DNA of 64,000 nucleotides from Alteribacillus persepolensis (GTDB lineage: Bacteria; Bacillota; Bacilli; Bacillales; Marinococcaceae): NCBI RefSeq assembly GCF_900099605.1, contig NZ_FNDK01000012.1:1-64000 (forward strand), written 5' to 3'. Positions within the stretch are counted from its first letter, which is position 1; each line of letters begins with the position of its first letter. Positions 8,780-16,679 of this stretch are shown in pieces. The notes beneath the pieces are model-generated. The model was not told where the DNA came from, made no database searches, and saw only the letters and a program-made list of their open reading frames with translations. The position numbers were made by a program, and so were the translations under genes.

Positions 8780-9601
8780 TTAAATATCGACAATTTTACG
8801 CTGTGTCAGTTCTAAGCCTGTCTCAATTCCTTTACGAAGAGTACTCCTTGTCGGAAACTTCCCTAAATCAATCCCCAAGTTGACAATCGTTTGTGCAATT
8901 TCTGGACGAATACCAACCAAAATACACTCGGCACCTACAAGACGTACGGCCTCGGAGGCTTGAATAATATGATGAGCAACCATAGTGTCTACAACTGGCA
9001 CTCCCGTGATGTCGATTAACACCACTTGTGAACGATGTTCAATAATACCCTCTAGCAAACTTTCCATAATAAGTTTCGCTCGCTCTGTATCAATCGTTCC
9101 AATTAACGGCATTACACTAATCTTTTCAAACACAGGAATCAGCGGCGCAGATAACTCCTTTAATGCCAACTTCTGCAGATGAAGTGTATTTTCCCACGAT
9201 CCCGTGTATTCATCGACAAGCTGGTTAATGATTCCATCAATCCAGCTTTCTATCTCATAAAACGTTGTAAATACTGTTTTTGACTGCAGCGAATCATTGG
9301 AAGTCATTGTTTCAAGCAGCACTCGGCGAAAAGCCTGCATCCCTTGTGTGAAATAGCTGAGAGGCCATCCAGCATGAATCAGCCTCTCAGCAAAGAAACG
9401 CAATTTTTCTTTTGCTTCATTCTGATCTAACTCCAACGTATCTATAATTAAATGAATAAACTCTGCGTTCGTTTCATTGTACTTGTCATATGGCAACTGT
9501 CGTCCCATTTCATTCTCACTTACCCGCTGAACTTCTTCTTCCCAACGCTTCATAATTTCTTCGCGCTGGCTGTATATCATCTCTATGATGGATGGCTGCA
9601 T
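8780..9601 (-). CDS. rsbR: RsbR (RsbRA-type) stressosome sensor
   Basis: 273 residues (B. subtilis RsbRA has 274). It has an N-terminal globin-like helical domain and a C-terminal STAS domain. Both regulatory threonines are kept: Thr172 in GTIDTERAK and Thr206 in VPVVDTMVAHH match T171 and T205. Start chosen at the ATG behind GGAGG (9601). First gene of the eight-gene module. Confidence 0.95.
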   Translation of the reverse strand: MQPSIIEMIYSQREEIMKRWEEEVQRVSENEMGRQLPYDKYNETNAEFIHLIIDTLELDQNEAKEKLRFFAERLIHAGWPLSYFTQGMQAFRRVLLETMTSNDSLQSKTVFTTFYEIESWIDGIINQLVDEYTGSWENTLHLQKLALKELSAPLIPVFEKISVMPLIGTIDTERAKLIMESLLEGIIEHRSQVVLIDITGVPVVDTMVAHHIIQASEAVRLVGAECILVGIRPEIAQTIVNLGIDLGKFPTRSTLRKGIETGLELTQRKIVDI

Positions 9602-10063
9602 CAACAATTCCTCCAAAAAAATTGTTATCAATTTAAACAAGTAGTTTAAAAGAATAAGAAAAAGGTAAAACGATAAAACACACTTGTTTATATTATTTCA
9701 TTTCTTGCACACGGGCGCAAATATATATTCGATACGCAACAATTTTATATATTTTTATATCCTTTTTTGATATTCTTCACCAATAAACCTGCCCATCGAG
9801 TGCGAAACGAAATGAAGGCGCGTATGCATATTGATTTATAAAAAAGGTTCTATTAGTTACAGGAGGTTAGCATTATTACCCCTTCTGGCTGGGCGGGCCC
9901 TTTATGTTCACTTGTGCGGGCGGCATTTTCACTCCTCAGCAGCTTATCGACGCATGCGAAAATTTCATCCGCTGCTTTTTCATAGGCATCTCATCTGAGA
10001 GCCGTTCATAAGGACATAAATAGAAAAAACAAAGTATATCCCTTAATTTTTGATTTAAAACCT
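9602..10063. other. Intergenic stretch where the mazF/endoA toxin gene is expected
   Basis: No toxin-like reading frame is seen on either strand. A minus-strand frame around 9890-9990 has coding-like content (AYEKAADEIF...DKLLRSENAAR) but no start codon, and is discussed as a possible relic. A candidate SigA promoter for rsbR (TTGCGC, 17 nt, AATAAT on the minus strand, near 9685-9720) is weak. Confidence 0.5.
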
Positions 10064-10099
10064 AAAAAAAAGGCTACCACTAATCAGCGGCAACCTTTC
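10064..10099 (-). terminator. Terminator of the endoAI antitoxin gene
   Basis: Minus strand: AAAGGTTGCCGC pairs with GTGGTAGCCTTT (G-T pairs included), loop TGATTA, then T8. It isolates endoAI from rsbR. Confidence 0.85.
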
Positions 10100-10185
10100 A
10101 TCTGTATATTTCTTTTTAAAAGATAACATAAATAAGGAAAAATAATAGCACAAAACATGCTTCTACGTTTTGCGTGTACGGTTCA

Positions 10186-10467
10186 TTACACTCCACTTAC
10201 AAGGCGATCATCCAAAGAATTTTCCGCTTCTTCTTCTGCCAAAAAGGACTCAGCAGCGATATGCAAATTAATGCTGGCCATTTCCATGTAGCCTTGCTGC
10301 ATGGACTCACGCACTTTCTTTCTTTGCCGCTCTTTTAAATAATATTCCGTCGCTTGGTGGATAAAATCATTGCGATCCACGTCATCATGCTCAATAATTC
10401 CGTCTAATTCACGCAATAAATATTCAGGGAGACTAACATTAATTTGCTTTGTGCTCTTCTGAGACAC
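10186..10467 (-). CDS. ndoAI: EndoAI/MazE-type antitoxin, toxin gene missing
   Basis: 93 residues, the same length as B. subtilis EndoAI. An N-terminal ribbon-helix-helix (TKQINVSLPEYLLRELDGII) is followed by the conserved RGYMEMA-INL-like segment QQGYMEMASINLHI and the end DRLVSGV. In B. subtilis it neutralises the RNase EndoA/MazF encoded just downstream. Here no toxin gene follows; the gene has its own promoter and terminator. The start is GTG behind GGAGGTG (10467). Confidence 0.88.
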   Translation of the reverse strand: MSQKSTKQINVSLPEYLLRELDGIIEHDDVDRNDFIHQATEYYLKERQRKKVRESMQQGYMEMASINLHIAAESFLAEEEAENSLDDRLVSGV

Positions 10468-10517
10468 TCCACACACCTCCAGCATACGCCTATAACTATC
10501 TCAAATCATTTTACTCA

Positions 10518-10546
10518 ATCATAGCATTTCGATATTATTTTTGCAA
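10518..10546 (-). promoter_or_regulatory. SigA promoter of ndoAI
   Basis: Minus strand TTGCAA, 17-nt spacer, TATGAT, ending about 50 bp before the start codon. A 14-bp palindrome TATGTTTAAACATA at 10549-10562 touches its upstream side. Confidence 0.7.
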
Positions 10547-10548
10547 AG

Positions 10549-10562
10549 TATGTTTAAACATA
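10549..10562. promoter_or_regulatory. 14-bp palindrome beside the ndoAI promoter
   Basis: Perfect palindrome TATGTTTAAACATA two bases upstream of the -35 box. Ribbon-helix-helix antitoxins often bind palindromes at their own promoters, so autoregulation is possible but unproven. Confidence 0.4.
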
Positions 10563-10598
10563 GATACCGCTCATTTTTTGTCGATTCGCAGCGAAACC

Positions 10599-11732
10599 TT
10601 ATACATACACGCGCGGAACTCTATTACTAATCATACATGGTATTTCGTACGTAATGGTTTCTAGGCGTTCTGCCGCTTCTAATACAGTGATTGCGCAGTC
10701 CCCTTGACTTCCAATTAATGTCACCTTCGTATCAACCGGCGTGTAGCCCGGCAGCTTTATCATCATCTGATCCATACAAACTCTCCCTACAATCGGAACT
10801 CTTTGGCCGTTCACCAATACTTCACCGCCCTTTGAAGCATGATACCTGTACCAGCCATCTGCATATCCAATCGGCACCGTCCCAATCCATTCCTCCTCTG
10901 TTGTTGTGTATGTCGCTCCATAGCTAATGCTTTCTCCAGGGGGAAGCTTTTTGATTTGGATAATTCGGCTGTGCAGAGAAAATGCTTCTTTTAGCGGAAA
11001 AGGGAGCTGATCACTAATATCCGCCGAAGGTGTCAGCCCATACATCGCAATCCCAAACCGGAACATGTTAAAACACTTGTCAGGAAAGCGCAGTCCAGCA
11101 GCACTATTGCCACAGTGAATGTAGCGCGGCGCCCCATGCTGTTCTTCGACCGTTTGCACCATTTCTAAAAAACGCTGATACTGCTTAAGAAAATAAGTGT
11201 GATTTTTTTCATCGGCCGTTGCAAAATGTGTAAAAAGACCTTCCACACGGATTCCCCGGTATTCTTTCAGTGTTTCTAAGAAATCAGACAGTTGCATGGT
11301 ATTTGTCATACCTATACGTCCCATTCCTGTGTCTACTTTCAGATGAATATCTAATACATTGCCCGAAGACAAGCACTCCTCTGCTTGTTGAATCCATTCT
11401 TTTTGAAATGCTGTTAACCGAATCCGGTATTTAGCAGCCAACTCAGCGTCTTGCGGACGTGTCCGTCCTAAAACTAAGATCGGCGCCTCTATTCCCGCTT
11501 CTCTCAACTCCAATGCTTCTTCTAAAAGCGCTACACCTAGAAACGATGCTCCTGCCTCAAGAGCAGCTTTAGCCGTTGGCACTGCTCCATGACCGTATCC
11601 ATCAGCTTTAACTACTGCCATGATGTGCATCGTCTGCTTGAACTGCGCTGCTGCATTAGATACGTTTTCTTTAATATTTTCTACATCTACCTCAACCCAT
11701 GTATCTCGATATGATGATTGTTTGAAAGCCAT
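10599..11732 (-). CDS. alr: Alanine racemase
   Basis: 377 residues. The PLP lysine motif AVVKADGYGHGA is near residue 40, and GNSAAGL, RFGIAMYG and the catalytic-Tyr region SYGATYTT followed by RVCMDQMM are present. It converts L-Ala to D-Ala for peptidoglycan. It sits between ydcC and ndoAI, as in B. subtilis. Confidence 0.96.
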   Translation of the reverse strand: MAFKQSSYRDTWVEVDVENIKENVSNAAAQFKQTMHIMAVVKADGYGHGAVPTAKAALEAGASFLGVALLEEALELREAGIEAPILVLGRTRPQDAELAAKYRIRLTAFQKEWIQQAEECLSSGNVLDIHLKVDTGMGRIGMTNTMQLSDFLETLKEYRGIRVEGLFTHFATADEKNHTYFLKQYQRFLEMVQTVEEQHGAPRYIHCGNSAAGLRFPDKCFNMFRFGIAMYGLTPSADISDQLPFPLKEAFSLHSRIIQIKKLPPGESISYGATYTTTEEEWIGTVPIGYADGWYRYHASKGGEVLVNGQRVPIVGRVCMDQMMIKLPGYTPVDTKVTLIGSQGDCAITVLEAAERLETITYEIPCMISNRVPRVYV

Positions 11733-11790
11733 TGTTTATCTTCTCCTAGTTGTTCTCCTGCTTTTAGCTACCGTTATTGTAGCACAAAAG

Positions 11791-11809
11791 AAAACCCCAA
11801 AAGAGGGGC
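11791..11809 (-). terminator. Possible weak terminator after ydcC
   Basis: CCCC/GGGG hairpin with TTTTC on the minus strand, in the 90-bp gap between ydcC and alr. The stem is short. Confidence 0.4.
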
Positions 11810-11830
11810 CGATCTTTTGAGGCTTTATGC

Positions 11831-12889
11831 TTATTTAATGTTTTCACTTGTTTCATTCATTGAACGGGCAATTGCTGTCATTTCGTCTTGGCTTAAGTCA
11901 TGAGAAGCAATGAAGTATTCTACACCATTATAGTGCCACGTGAGAGAATTCTCTGCTTGCGCTGCCACAGTGAACCCTAAATCAACCGGCTGACCGTTTC
12001 CTACATTAACACTTGCTGCAGCCTCTTCGGCTGTTTCAACCTGCTGCACAATGGTAAATGACTGGTCACCACTGTAAGACAGGACGACTTTCGGTCCATT
12101 TTCTGTCATCGTTTCTTCTTTATCGTTTAACGTAGAGCCTTGTGGCTGGTAGGAAGGATAGACTGCTTCGAAATTTTCTTGTGCTGCATTTTCTTCTTCA
12201 TTGTTCTCATCATCTTCTGTAGAAACTGGCACATCTTCTTCCATCGCAGCCGCTGTCATGTTTTTATCTGTATCGAAATCATTGTCATCAAAGGAAGCAT
12301 TTTCGTCAAACTCTGTAAACTCAACAGACACTAACAATTTATAATCAGCATCGTAAATCTTTACTGTTTTTGGCTCTAGCGACTTGGAATCAAGAACAAT
12401 TTCTTGATGATGAAGATTTTTATTTTGGTAGTTTGTTTTTGTTTCAAACACATACGTACCTTCATGAATAGCAAAAGTGCGTTCTGCATCCATTAATATA
12501 TCAGATATTAATGATTCATAGAGATATACTTGGCTGTTGTTATTAGGCCAATCGCTCTGGAACCGGAAACTCTTGTTCAATGCCGGCGTCAACACAAAAA
12601 CCCCGTCATCGTTTCGAATAATCATCTGATTTTGTTCTTCATTATCATTTTTCAAATGCACTTTATAATATTTATTTTTTTCATTTTGCATGTGCCAGAT
12701 ATCCACATCATAGGTTCTGGGCTCTTCACCCGTCTCAAGTGTCATGGTTGCTTCACCTTTGTAACCATCCATATCTTGCAGCTTTTTATCCAAGTCTTGT
12801 ACGACTTCTTCTTGTGACTTTTCACCACACGCTGTCATAACAACAGCCGTTATCACACATACAAACACGAGCAGAAATATTTTGCGCAC
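11831..12889 (-). CDS. ydcC: Outer-membrane-lipoprotein-carrier-like lipoprotein
   Basis: About 352 residues with a lipoprotein signal (KIFLLVFVCVITAVVMTAC, Cys about residue 21). The body resembles the LolA/LolB-like YdcC of B. subtilis, which occupies the same position upstream of alr. An acidic, low-complexity linker (residues about 225-260) is probably disordered. The GTG at 12889 behind AAAGGAG is chosen because it places the signal peptide at the N-terminus. Function unknown. Confidence 0.85.
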   Translation of the reverse strand: MRKIFLLVFVCVITAVVMTACGEKSQEEVVQDLDKKLQDMDGYKGEATMTLETGEEPRTYDVDIWHMQNEKNKYYKVHLKNDNEEQNQMIIRNDDGVFVLTPALNKSFRFQSDWPNNNSQVYLYESLISDILMDAERTFAIHEGTYVFETKTNYQNKNLHHQEIVLDSKSLEPKTVKIYDADYKLLVSVEFTEFDENASFDDNDFDTDKNMTAAAMEEDVPVSTEDDENNEEENAAQENFEAVYPSYQPQGSTLNDKEETMTENGPKVVLSYSGDQSFTIVQQVETAEEAAASVNVGNGQPVDLGFTVAAQAENSLTWHYNGVEYFIASHDLSQDEMTAIARSMNETSENIK

Positions 12890-12936
12890 GTTATCATTTC
12901 TCCTTTGTCCTAAAGATAACGACAAAGGAGGGAACC

Positions 12937-14472
12937 TTACAAAGAAGAAACTATGGTACGAAATGCAAGCGGCAGCTGGTGAATCAAATCAGATGATGCC
13001 ATTGAAGTTGCGGTAAAACCTTTTTGCAACGCTAAATCAGCTGTTAAACCGTGTATATACACAGCATTGCAAAGCGCAGAGAAGACATCTCGGTGCTGAA
13101 GCATAAACCCTAAAGCAATTCCTGTTAAAATGTCACCCGTACCCCCTCGGGCCAGCGCTTCATTGCCAGTAGGGTTAATGGACTGTTCTCCTTCTGGAGA
13201 AGTGACAATCGTATACGGGCCCTTTAATACGACGTAACAGTTATATGCTCGGGCAAATTCTTTCGAAATAGAGAAACGGTGTTTATTTACTTCCTGGATA
13301 GACACATCAGCCAGACGTGCCATTTCTCCAGCATGGGGTGTTACAATAACAGGTTCTTCTCGTTGTTTCATTTCCTGTTTCAGCTCAGGCAAGTAATATA
13401 ACGCATCAGCATCAAATAACAGCGGCGTCTTCACCTCAGCCAGCAGCTTTCTGATAAGTTGTTTTCCACCCCGCTCCCTTCCAAGGCCTGGACCAGCGGC
13501 TACCGCATCGTAATGGCCAAAAGTAAAGTCTGTTCCCATTACTTCTCCTGCAATATAGCCGTTTTTTTCCGGAAGGGGCAAGAACATCGTTTCTGGCACG
13601 CTGTTCGAAACAATTGATAGAATACTAGCCGGAAGTGCTGTTGTTAACAGACCAGCTCCACTGTAGATGCAAGCGGAAGCAGTCATACTTACCGCCCCTG
13701 GCATAGAAAACGACCCGCCAACAATGAGCCCTTTTCCGTGATCTCCTTTATGAGAAGATGGACTTCGTTCAGGAAGTGACAGGGCGACATCGCTCTTTGT
13801 CCAGATACTCCGCTTAGAATGAACGACACTCCAGGCAGATTGAGGAATCCCAATGTCTACAGCGGTTATGTCCCCATAATAAGACCGCGCCGGAAAAAGA
13901 TAGGCACTGCACTTGGCCGATTGAAGCGTAATCGTCGCATCAGCTTGGACTGCCTCCTCCGCAACATCGCCTTCTCCCGCCGGCACACCGCTTGGAATAT
14001 CAACAGCCGTGATAATGGAACCACTTTTGTTCAAACAATCGGCTGCTTCACTGTAAGGGTAACGCAATGCCCCGGTAGCACCGGTACCAAGCATAGCATC
14101 AACACACAAATCATACGCTTTTTCCATAAAAGCAAGAACGTCCCAGTTTTTCCCTTCATACCCGCAGCTCTCAAATAAACGTTTGTGGTACTTAGCAGCC
14201 CCTTTCCATTGTTCTTCTGCAGCTAATAACCAGACATCGACATGAAACCCCCTGTCTAACAGTGTCCTGGCAATAACAAAACCGTCACCACCGTTATTAC
14301 CCTTTCCAACCAACACAGCAATCTTCTTTTTACAAAGACCGGCGTAAAGCTTTTCCAATTGTTCAACCCAAGCTCTGCCGGCGTTTTCCATTAAAACTTC
14401 TTCTCTCATCCCAATGTCTTCAATGGCAAAGCGATCCACCTGCCTCATTTCTTCACCGGTAACCACTTGCAT
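12937..14472 (-). CDS. nnr: Bifunctional NAD(P)HX epimerase / ADP-dependent dehydratase
   Basis: 511 residues combining a YjeF_N epimerase (residues ~1-215; GKGNNGGDGFV and VDAMLGTG) with a C-terminal ribokinase-like dehydratase (GPGLGRE, TPHAGEMARL, NPTGNEALARGGTGDILTG). It repairs hydrated NADH/NADPH. The start ATG follows TAGGAGGG. It lies 80 bp downstream of acpS and 47 bp upstream of the ydcC start. Confidence 0.95.
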   Translation of the reverse strand: MQVVTGEEMRQVDRFAIEDIGMREEVLMENAGRAWVEQLEKLYAGLCKKKIAVLVGKGNNGGDGFVIARTLLDRGFHVDVWLLAAEEQWKGAAKYHKRLFESCGYEGKNWDVLAFMEKAYDLCVDAMLGTGATGALRYPYSEAADCLNKSGSIITAVDIPSGVPAGEGDVAEEAVQADATITLQSAKCSAYLFPARSYYGDITAVDIGIPQSAWSVVHSKRSIWTKSDVALSLPERSPSSHKGDHGKGLIVGGSFSMPGAVSMTASACIYSGAGLLTTALPASILSIVSNSVPETMFLPLPEKNGYIAGEVMGTDFTFGHYDAVAAGPGLGRERGGKQLIRKLLAEVKTPLLFDADALYYLPELKQEMKQREEPVIVTPHAGEMARLADVSIQEVNKHRFSISKEFARAYNCYVVLKGPYTIVTSPEGEQSINPTGNEALARGGTGDILTGIALGFMLQHRDVFSALCNAVYIHGLTADLALQKGFTATSMASSDLIHQLPLAFRTIVSSL

Positions 14473-14553
14473 GGCAGGTCCCTCCTAACCGCAATATATT
14501 TCTATGAGACAAACAGAAAAGATATGCAAACAAGCCGTCAACCTGTCCAACAT

Positions 14554-14907
14554 TTACTTCTCTACAATAACTTGAGCGGCAGCAAAGTCATGACTGTGTG
14601 TGATGGATATATGCACTGTACTGTTTAGACCCTTCGCTTTTATGACCGGTTTGCCTAAAGAGTCATTATATACTTCTATATCTTGAAAACCGTATTCTTT
14701 AGAAATACCAGTGCCTGCCGCTTTTGCAAAAGCCTCCTTTGCTGCATAACGTCCAGCTGCAAACTCCACTTTTCTTTTGCCTTTCAGCATGTGCAACTGC
14801 TCACGCTCTGATGTCGTGAGAACTCTTTCCTCAAAGCGCCGGCTTTTATGTAACAAACGTTCAATTCGGTCTAATTCTACGACATCTAAGCCGATTCCTT
14901 TAATCAT
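14554..14907 (-). CDS. acpS: Holo-acyl carrier protein synthase
   Basis: 117 residues with GIGLDVVELDRIE at the N-terminus and the catalytic FAAGRYAAKEAFAKA segment. It transfers phosphopantetheine from CoA to ACP. First gene of the acpS-nnr-ydcC-alr series, behind a good SigA promoter. Confidence 0.96.
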   Translation of the reverse strand: MIKGIGLDVVELDRIERLLHKSRRFEERVLTTSEREQLHMLKGKRKVEFAAGRYAAKEAFAKAAGTGISKEYGFQDIEVYNDSLGKPVIKAKGLNSTVHISITHSHDFAAAQVIVEK

Positions 14908-14970
14908 GTTTTATGTTCACCCTTTGTCCTGTGCACTGTCATTAGTACCTGTCCCATTCCATATGGTAAA

Positions 14971-14999
14971 ATTATAAAGGATTATGCAGTTGCCAACAA
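14971..14999 (-). promoter_or_regulatory. SigA promoter of acpS
   Basis: Minus strand TTGTTG, 17-nt spacer, perfect TATAAT, about 65 bp upstream of the acpS start. Confidence 0.7.
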
Positions 15000-15033
15000 C
15001 TTGTTGACAATTGGCCAAAAAAGGGGGGAAACC

Positions 15034-15804
15034 ATGTTTATTAGAAACGAAACCTTCTATTCTTTTCGGAAAAATTACCCCATTATTACCGGACTTATCG
15101 TTATACATCTTTTGCTTTTCTTATGGATGAACCTGTCCATTTGGACCAATGGATGGATCCCTTTTGGAATCGCGATTTTCCAATTAGGGGTAGGAAACAA
15201 CGGCGCGATTGCAGCTGGGGAGTGGTGGCGGCTGATTACCCCGATATTCCTCCACCGCGATATGGGGCATGTGCTGTTTAATTCGTTTTCATTGGTTCTC
15301 TTCGGACCTGCTCTAGAAAAAATGCTTGGGAAAGTAAAGTTTATTACAGTGTACCTAACCACAGGCATTTTAGCTAACCTGGCCACCTTATTTTTAACCA
15401 GCCCCTTCTATTTACACCTCGGCGCCTCGGGTGCAATCTTTGGTTTGTTTGGCGTCTATTTGTACATGGTCATTAACCGCAAAGATTTAATCGATGCAGC
15501 CAATGCCCAAATCATTACCGTCATTCTCATCATTGGTGTCGTGATGACATTTATTAATCCAGGTATTAATATTGTGGCTCATTTGTTCGGCTTGATTGCC
15601 GGGGCTGCTATCGCCCCTGTCTTTTTGCGGAATGCCCGGCCTTTTTACATGCATACACAGGCACCCGTTCACGACGGCGACATTACGTTTAATCCGCACC
15701 GCTGGAATAAACGACGTTTCGTTTCAAAGCAAGTGATCGTACGGGTGTTAGGATGGGGATTTCTTCTCCTTGTTATCGTTGGCATTGTGTCACGCTTATT
15801 CTAA
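15034..15804 (+). CDS. Rhomboid-family intramembrane serine protease
   Basis: 256 residues with several hydrophobic segments. The GASGAIFGLFG motif (catalytic Ser) and the NIVAHLFGLIAG helix (catalytic His) form the Ser-His dyad; a WWRLITPIFLH loop is also typical. It is divergent from acpS, at the place of ydcA in B. subtilis. Start at ATG 15034 behind AAGGGGGG. The substrate cannot be predicted. Confidence 0.92.
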   Translation: MFIRNETFYSFRKNYPIITGLIVIHLLLFLWMNLSIWTNGWIPFGIAIFQLGVGNNGAIAAGEWWRLITPIFLHRDMGHVLFNSFSLVLFGPALEKMLGKVKFITVYLTTGILANLATLFLTSPFYLHLGASGAIFGLFGVYLYMVINRKDLIDAANAQIITVILIIGVVMTFINPGINIVAHLFGLIAGAAIAPVFLRNARPFYMHTQAPVHDGDITFNPHRWNKRRFVSKQVIVRVLGWGFLLLVIVGIVSRLF

Positions 15805-15815
15805 GCACCCTGCAC

Positions 15816-15858
15816 ACAGCTGACTCGCAATGCTTTGCATTTGCTGTCAGCTGTTTTT
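15816..15858 (+). terminator. Terminator of the rhomboid gene
   Basis: ACAGCTGAC/GTCAGCTGT stem with an inner GCAA/TTGC hairpin, followed by TTTTTAT. Confidence 0.75.
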
Positions 15859-15871
15859 ATTGTTTGCTTTT

Positions 15872-16171
15872 TTACCGAACGCCCTCTTTAAACAGCGACT
15901 TCCTTTTTTGATTAACCGCTGAGCGGTTTTTCCAAATAAAACGAAGGACTTCTTCTTTATTTAACACTGTTTCTGCTATATCACAATAATTGTCGCCTTT
16001 CCCATGAACAGACCAGCGATTATTGGTTTTCATCAATGTCCACCAGCCGCCGCGCTGCCTGTCGCGAAACACAAAGTAATGTTTTTGTCCTTGCTCATCA
16101 TACTTCGCCATGTTTTCAAAGTCCGCAAGCATCTCTTCAATATCTTTCTTCCTTCTTATCGTAACAGCCAT
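15872..16171 (-). CDS. Conserved-looking protein of unknown function
   Basis: 99 residues, soluble and basic, with an aromatic patch (RGGWWTLMKTNNRWSVHG). No family was recognised. The ATG at 16171 is chosen (TTAGGTGG nearby) over an in-frame start 9 nt upstream. It is convergent with the rhomboid gene. Confidence 0.65.
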   Translation of the reverse strand: MAVTIRRKKDIEEMLADFENMAKYDEQGQKHYFVFRDRQRGGWWTLMKTNNRWSVHGKGDNYCDIAETVLNKEEVLRFIWKNRSAVNQKRKSLFKEGVR

Positions 16172-16278
16172 TGCTACCACCTAACTTGTCCATAATAATC
16201 ACTTATGTGTTAGAAGATAGCAAATACAAGAAGCGAAACTTGTAAAAATACGAAGATAAGACAAAAATATTTTTCGAC

Positions 16279-16318
16279 AAAAAAGCTGCCCTCTGTGATC
16301 TGCAGAGGAACAGCTTCT
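16279..16318 (-). terminator. Terminator of the csoR-family gene
   Basis: Long imperfect stem AAGCTGCCCTCTG / CAGAGGAACAGCTT, with TTTTTTG on the minus strand. Confidence 0.8.
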
Positions 16319-16334
16319 GTTTGTACAAAGGAAA

Positions 16335-16595
16335 TTATCTGCTTTTTACCAATAAGCTTACCGCTTCTTTAATAGTATCTTCTGTATCTTCTCCTCGTTC
16401 AATTTGAGCACGCACACATTGCTCTAAATTTTCACTAACAACAACACCGATCGTTCTGTCCAAAGCGCTTCTTACCGCAGACATTTGGCTGACGATATCC
16501 TGGCACTCCTTCCCTTCTTCCATCATCTTTAAGACACCGCGCACCTGGCCTTCAATCCGCTTTAATCTATTTTTAACCTGATCATTGTAATCCAC
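16335..16595 (-). CDS. CsoR/RcnR-family repressor with CstR-like cysteines
   Basis: 86-residue all-helical protein with the family motif RLKRIEGQVRGV. The sensing positions are Cys31 and Cys60, with Asn56 where copper CsoR proteins have His. From memory, Cys31/Cys60 without that His is the pattern of the persulfide sensor CstR rather than of Cu(I) sensors. No sulfide-detoxification or copper genes are adjacent, and the gene is followed by its own terminator, so it may act at a distance. Confidence 0.82.
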   Translation of the reverse strand: MDYNDQVKNRLKRIEGQVRGVLKMMEEGKECQDIVSQMSAVRSALDRTIGVVVSENLEQCVRAQIERGEDTEDTIKEAVSLLVKSR

Positions 16596-16679
16596 GGCAA
16601 ACCACCCTCCAACATACCTTTTCGTGTATTATAATTATACAATAGTGTGAACCGCAAAAAAAGCGCGCAGCCCTTCCTT

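Noticed and set aside
9602-10060. Search for a mazF/endoA remnant
   Set aside because: No frame on either strand shows MazF motifs; the only coding-like piece (DKLLRSENAAR) does not resemble MazF.
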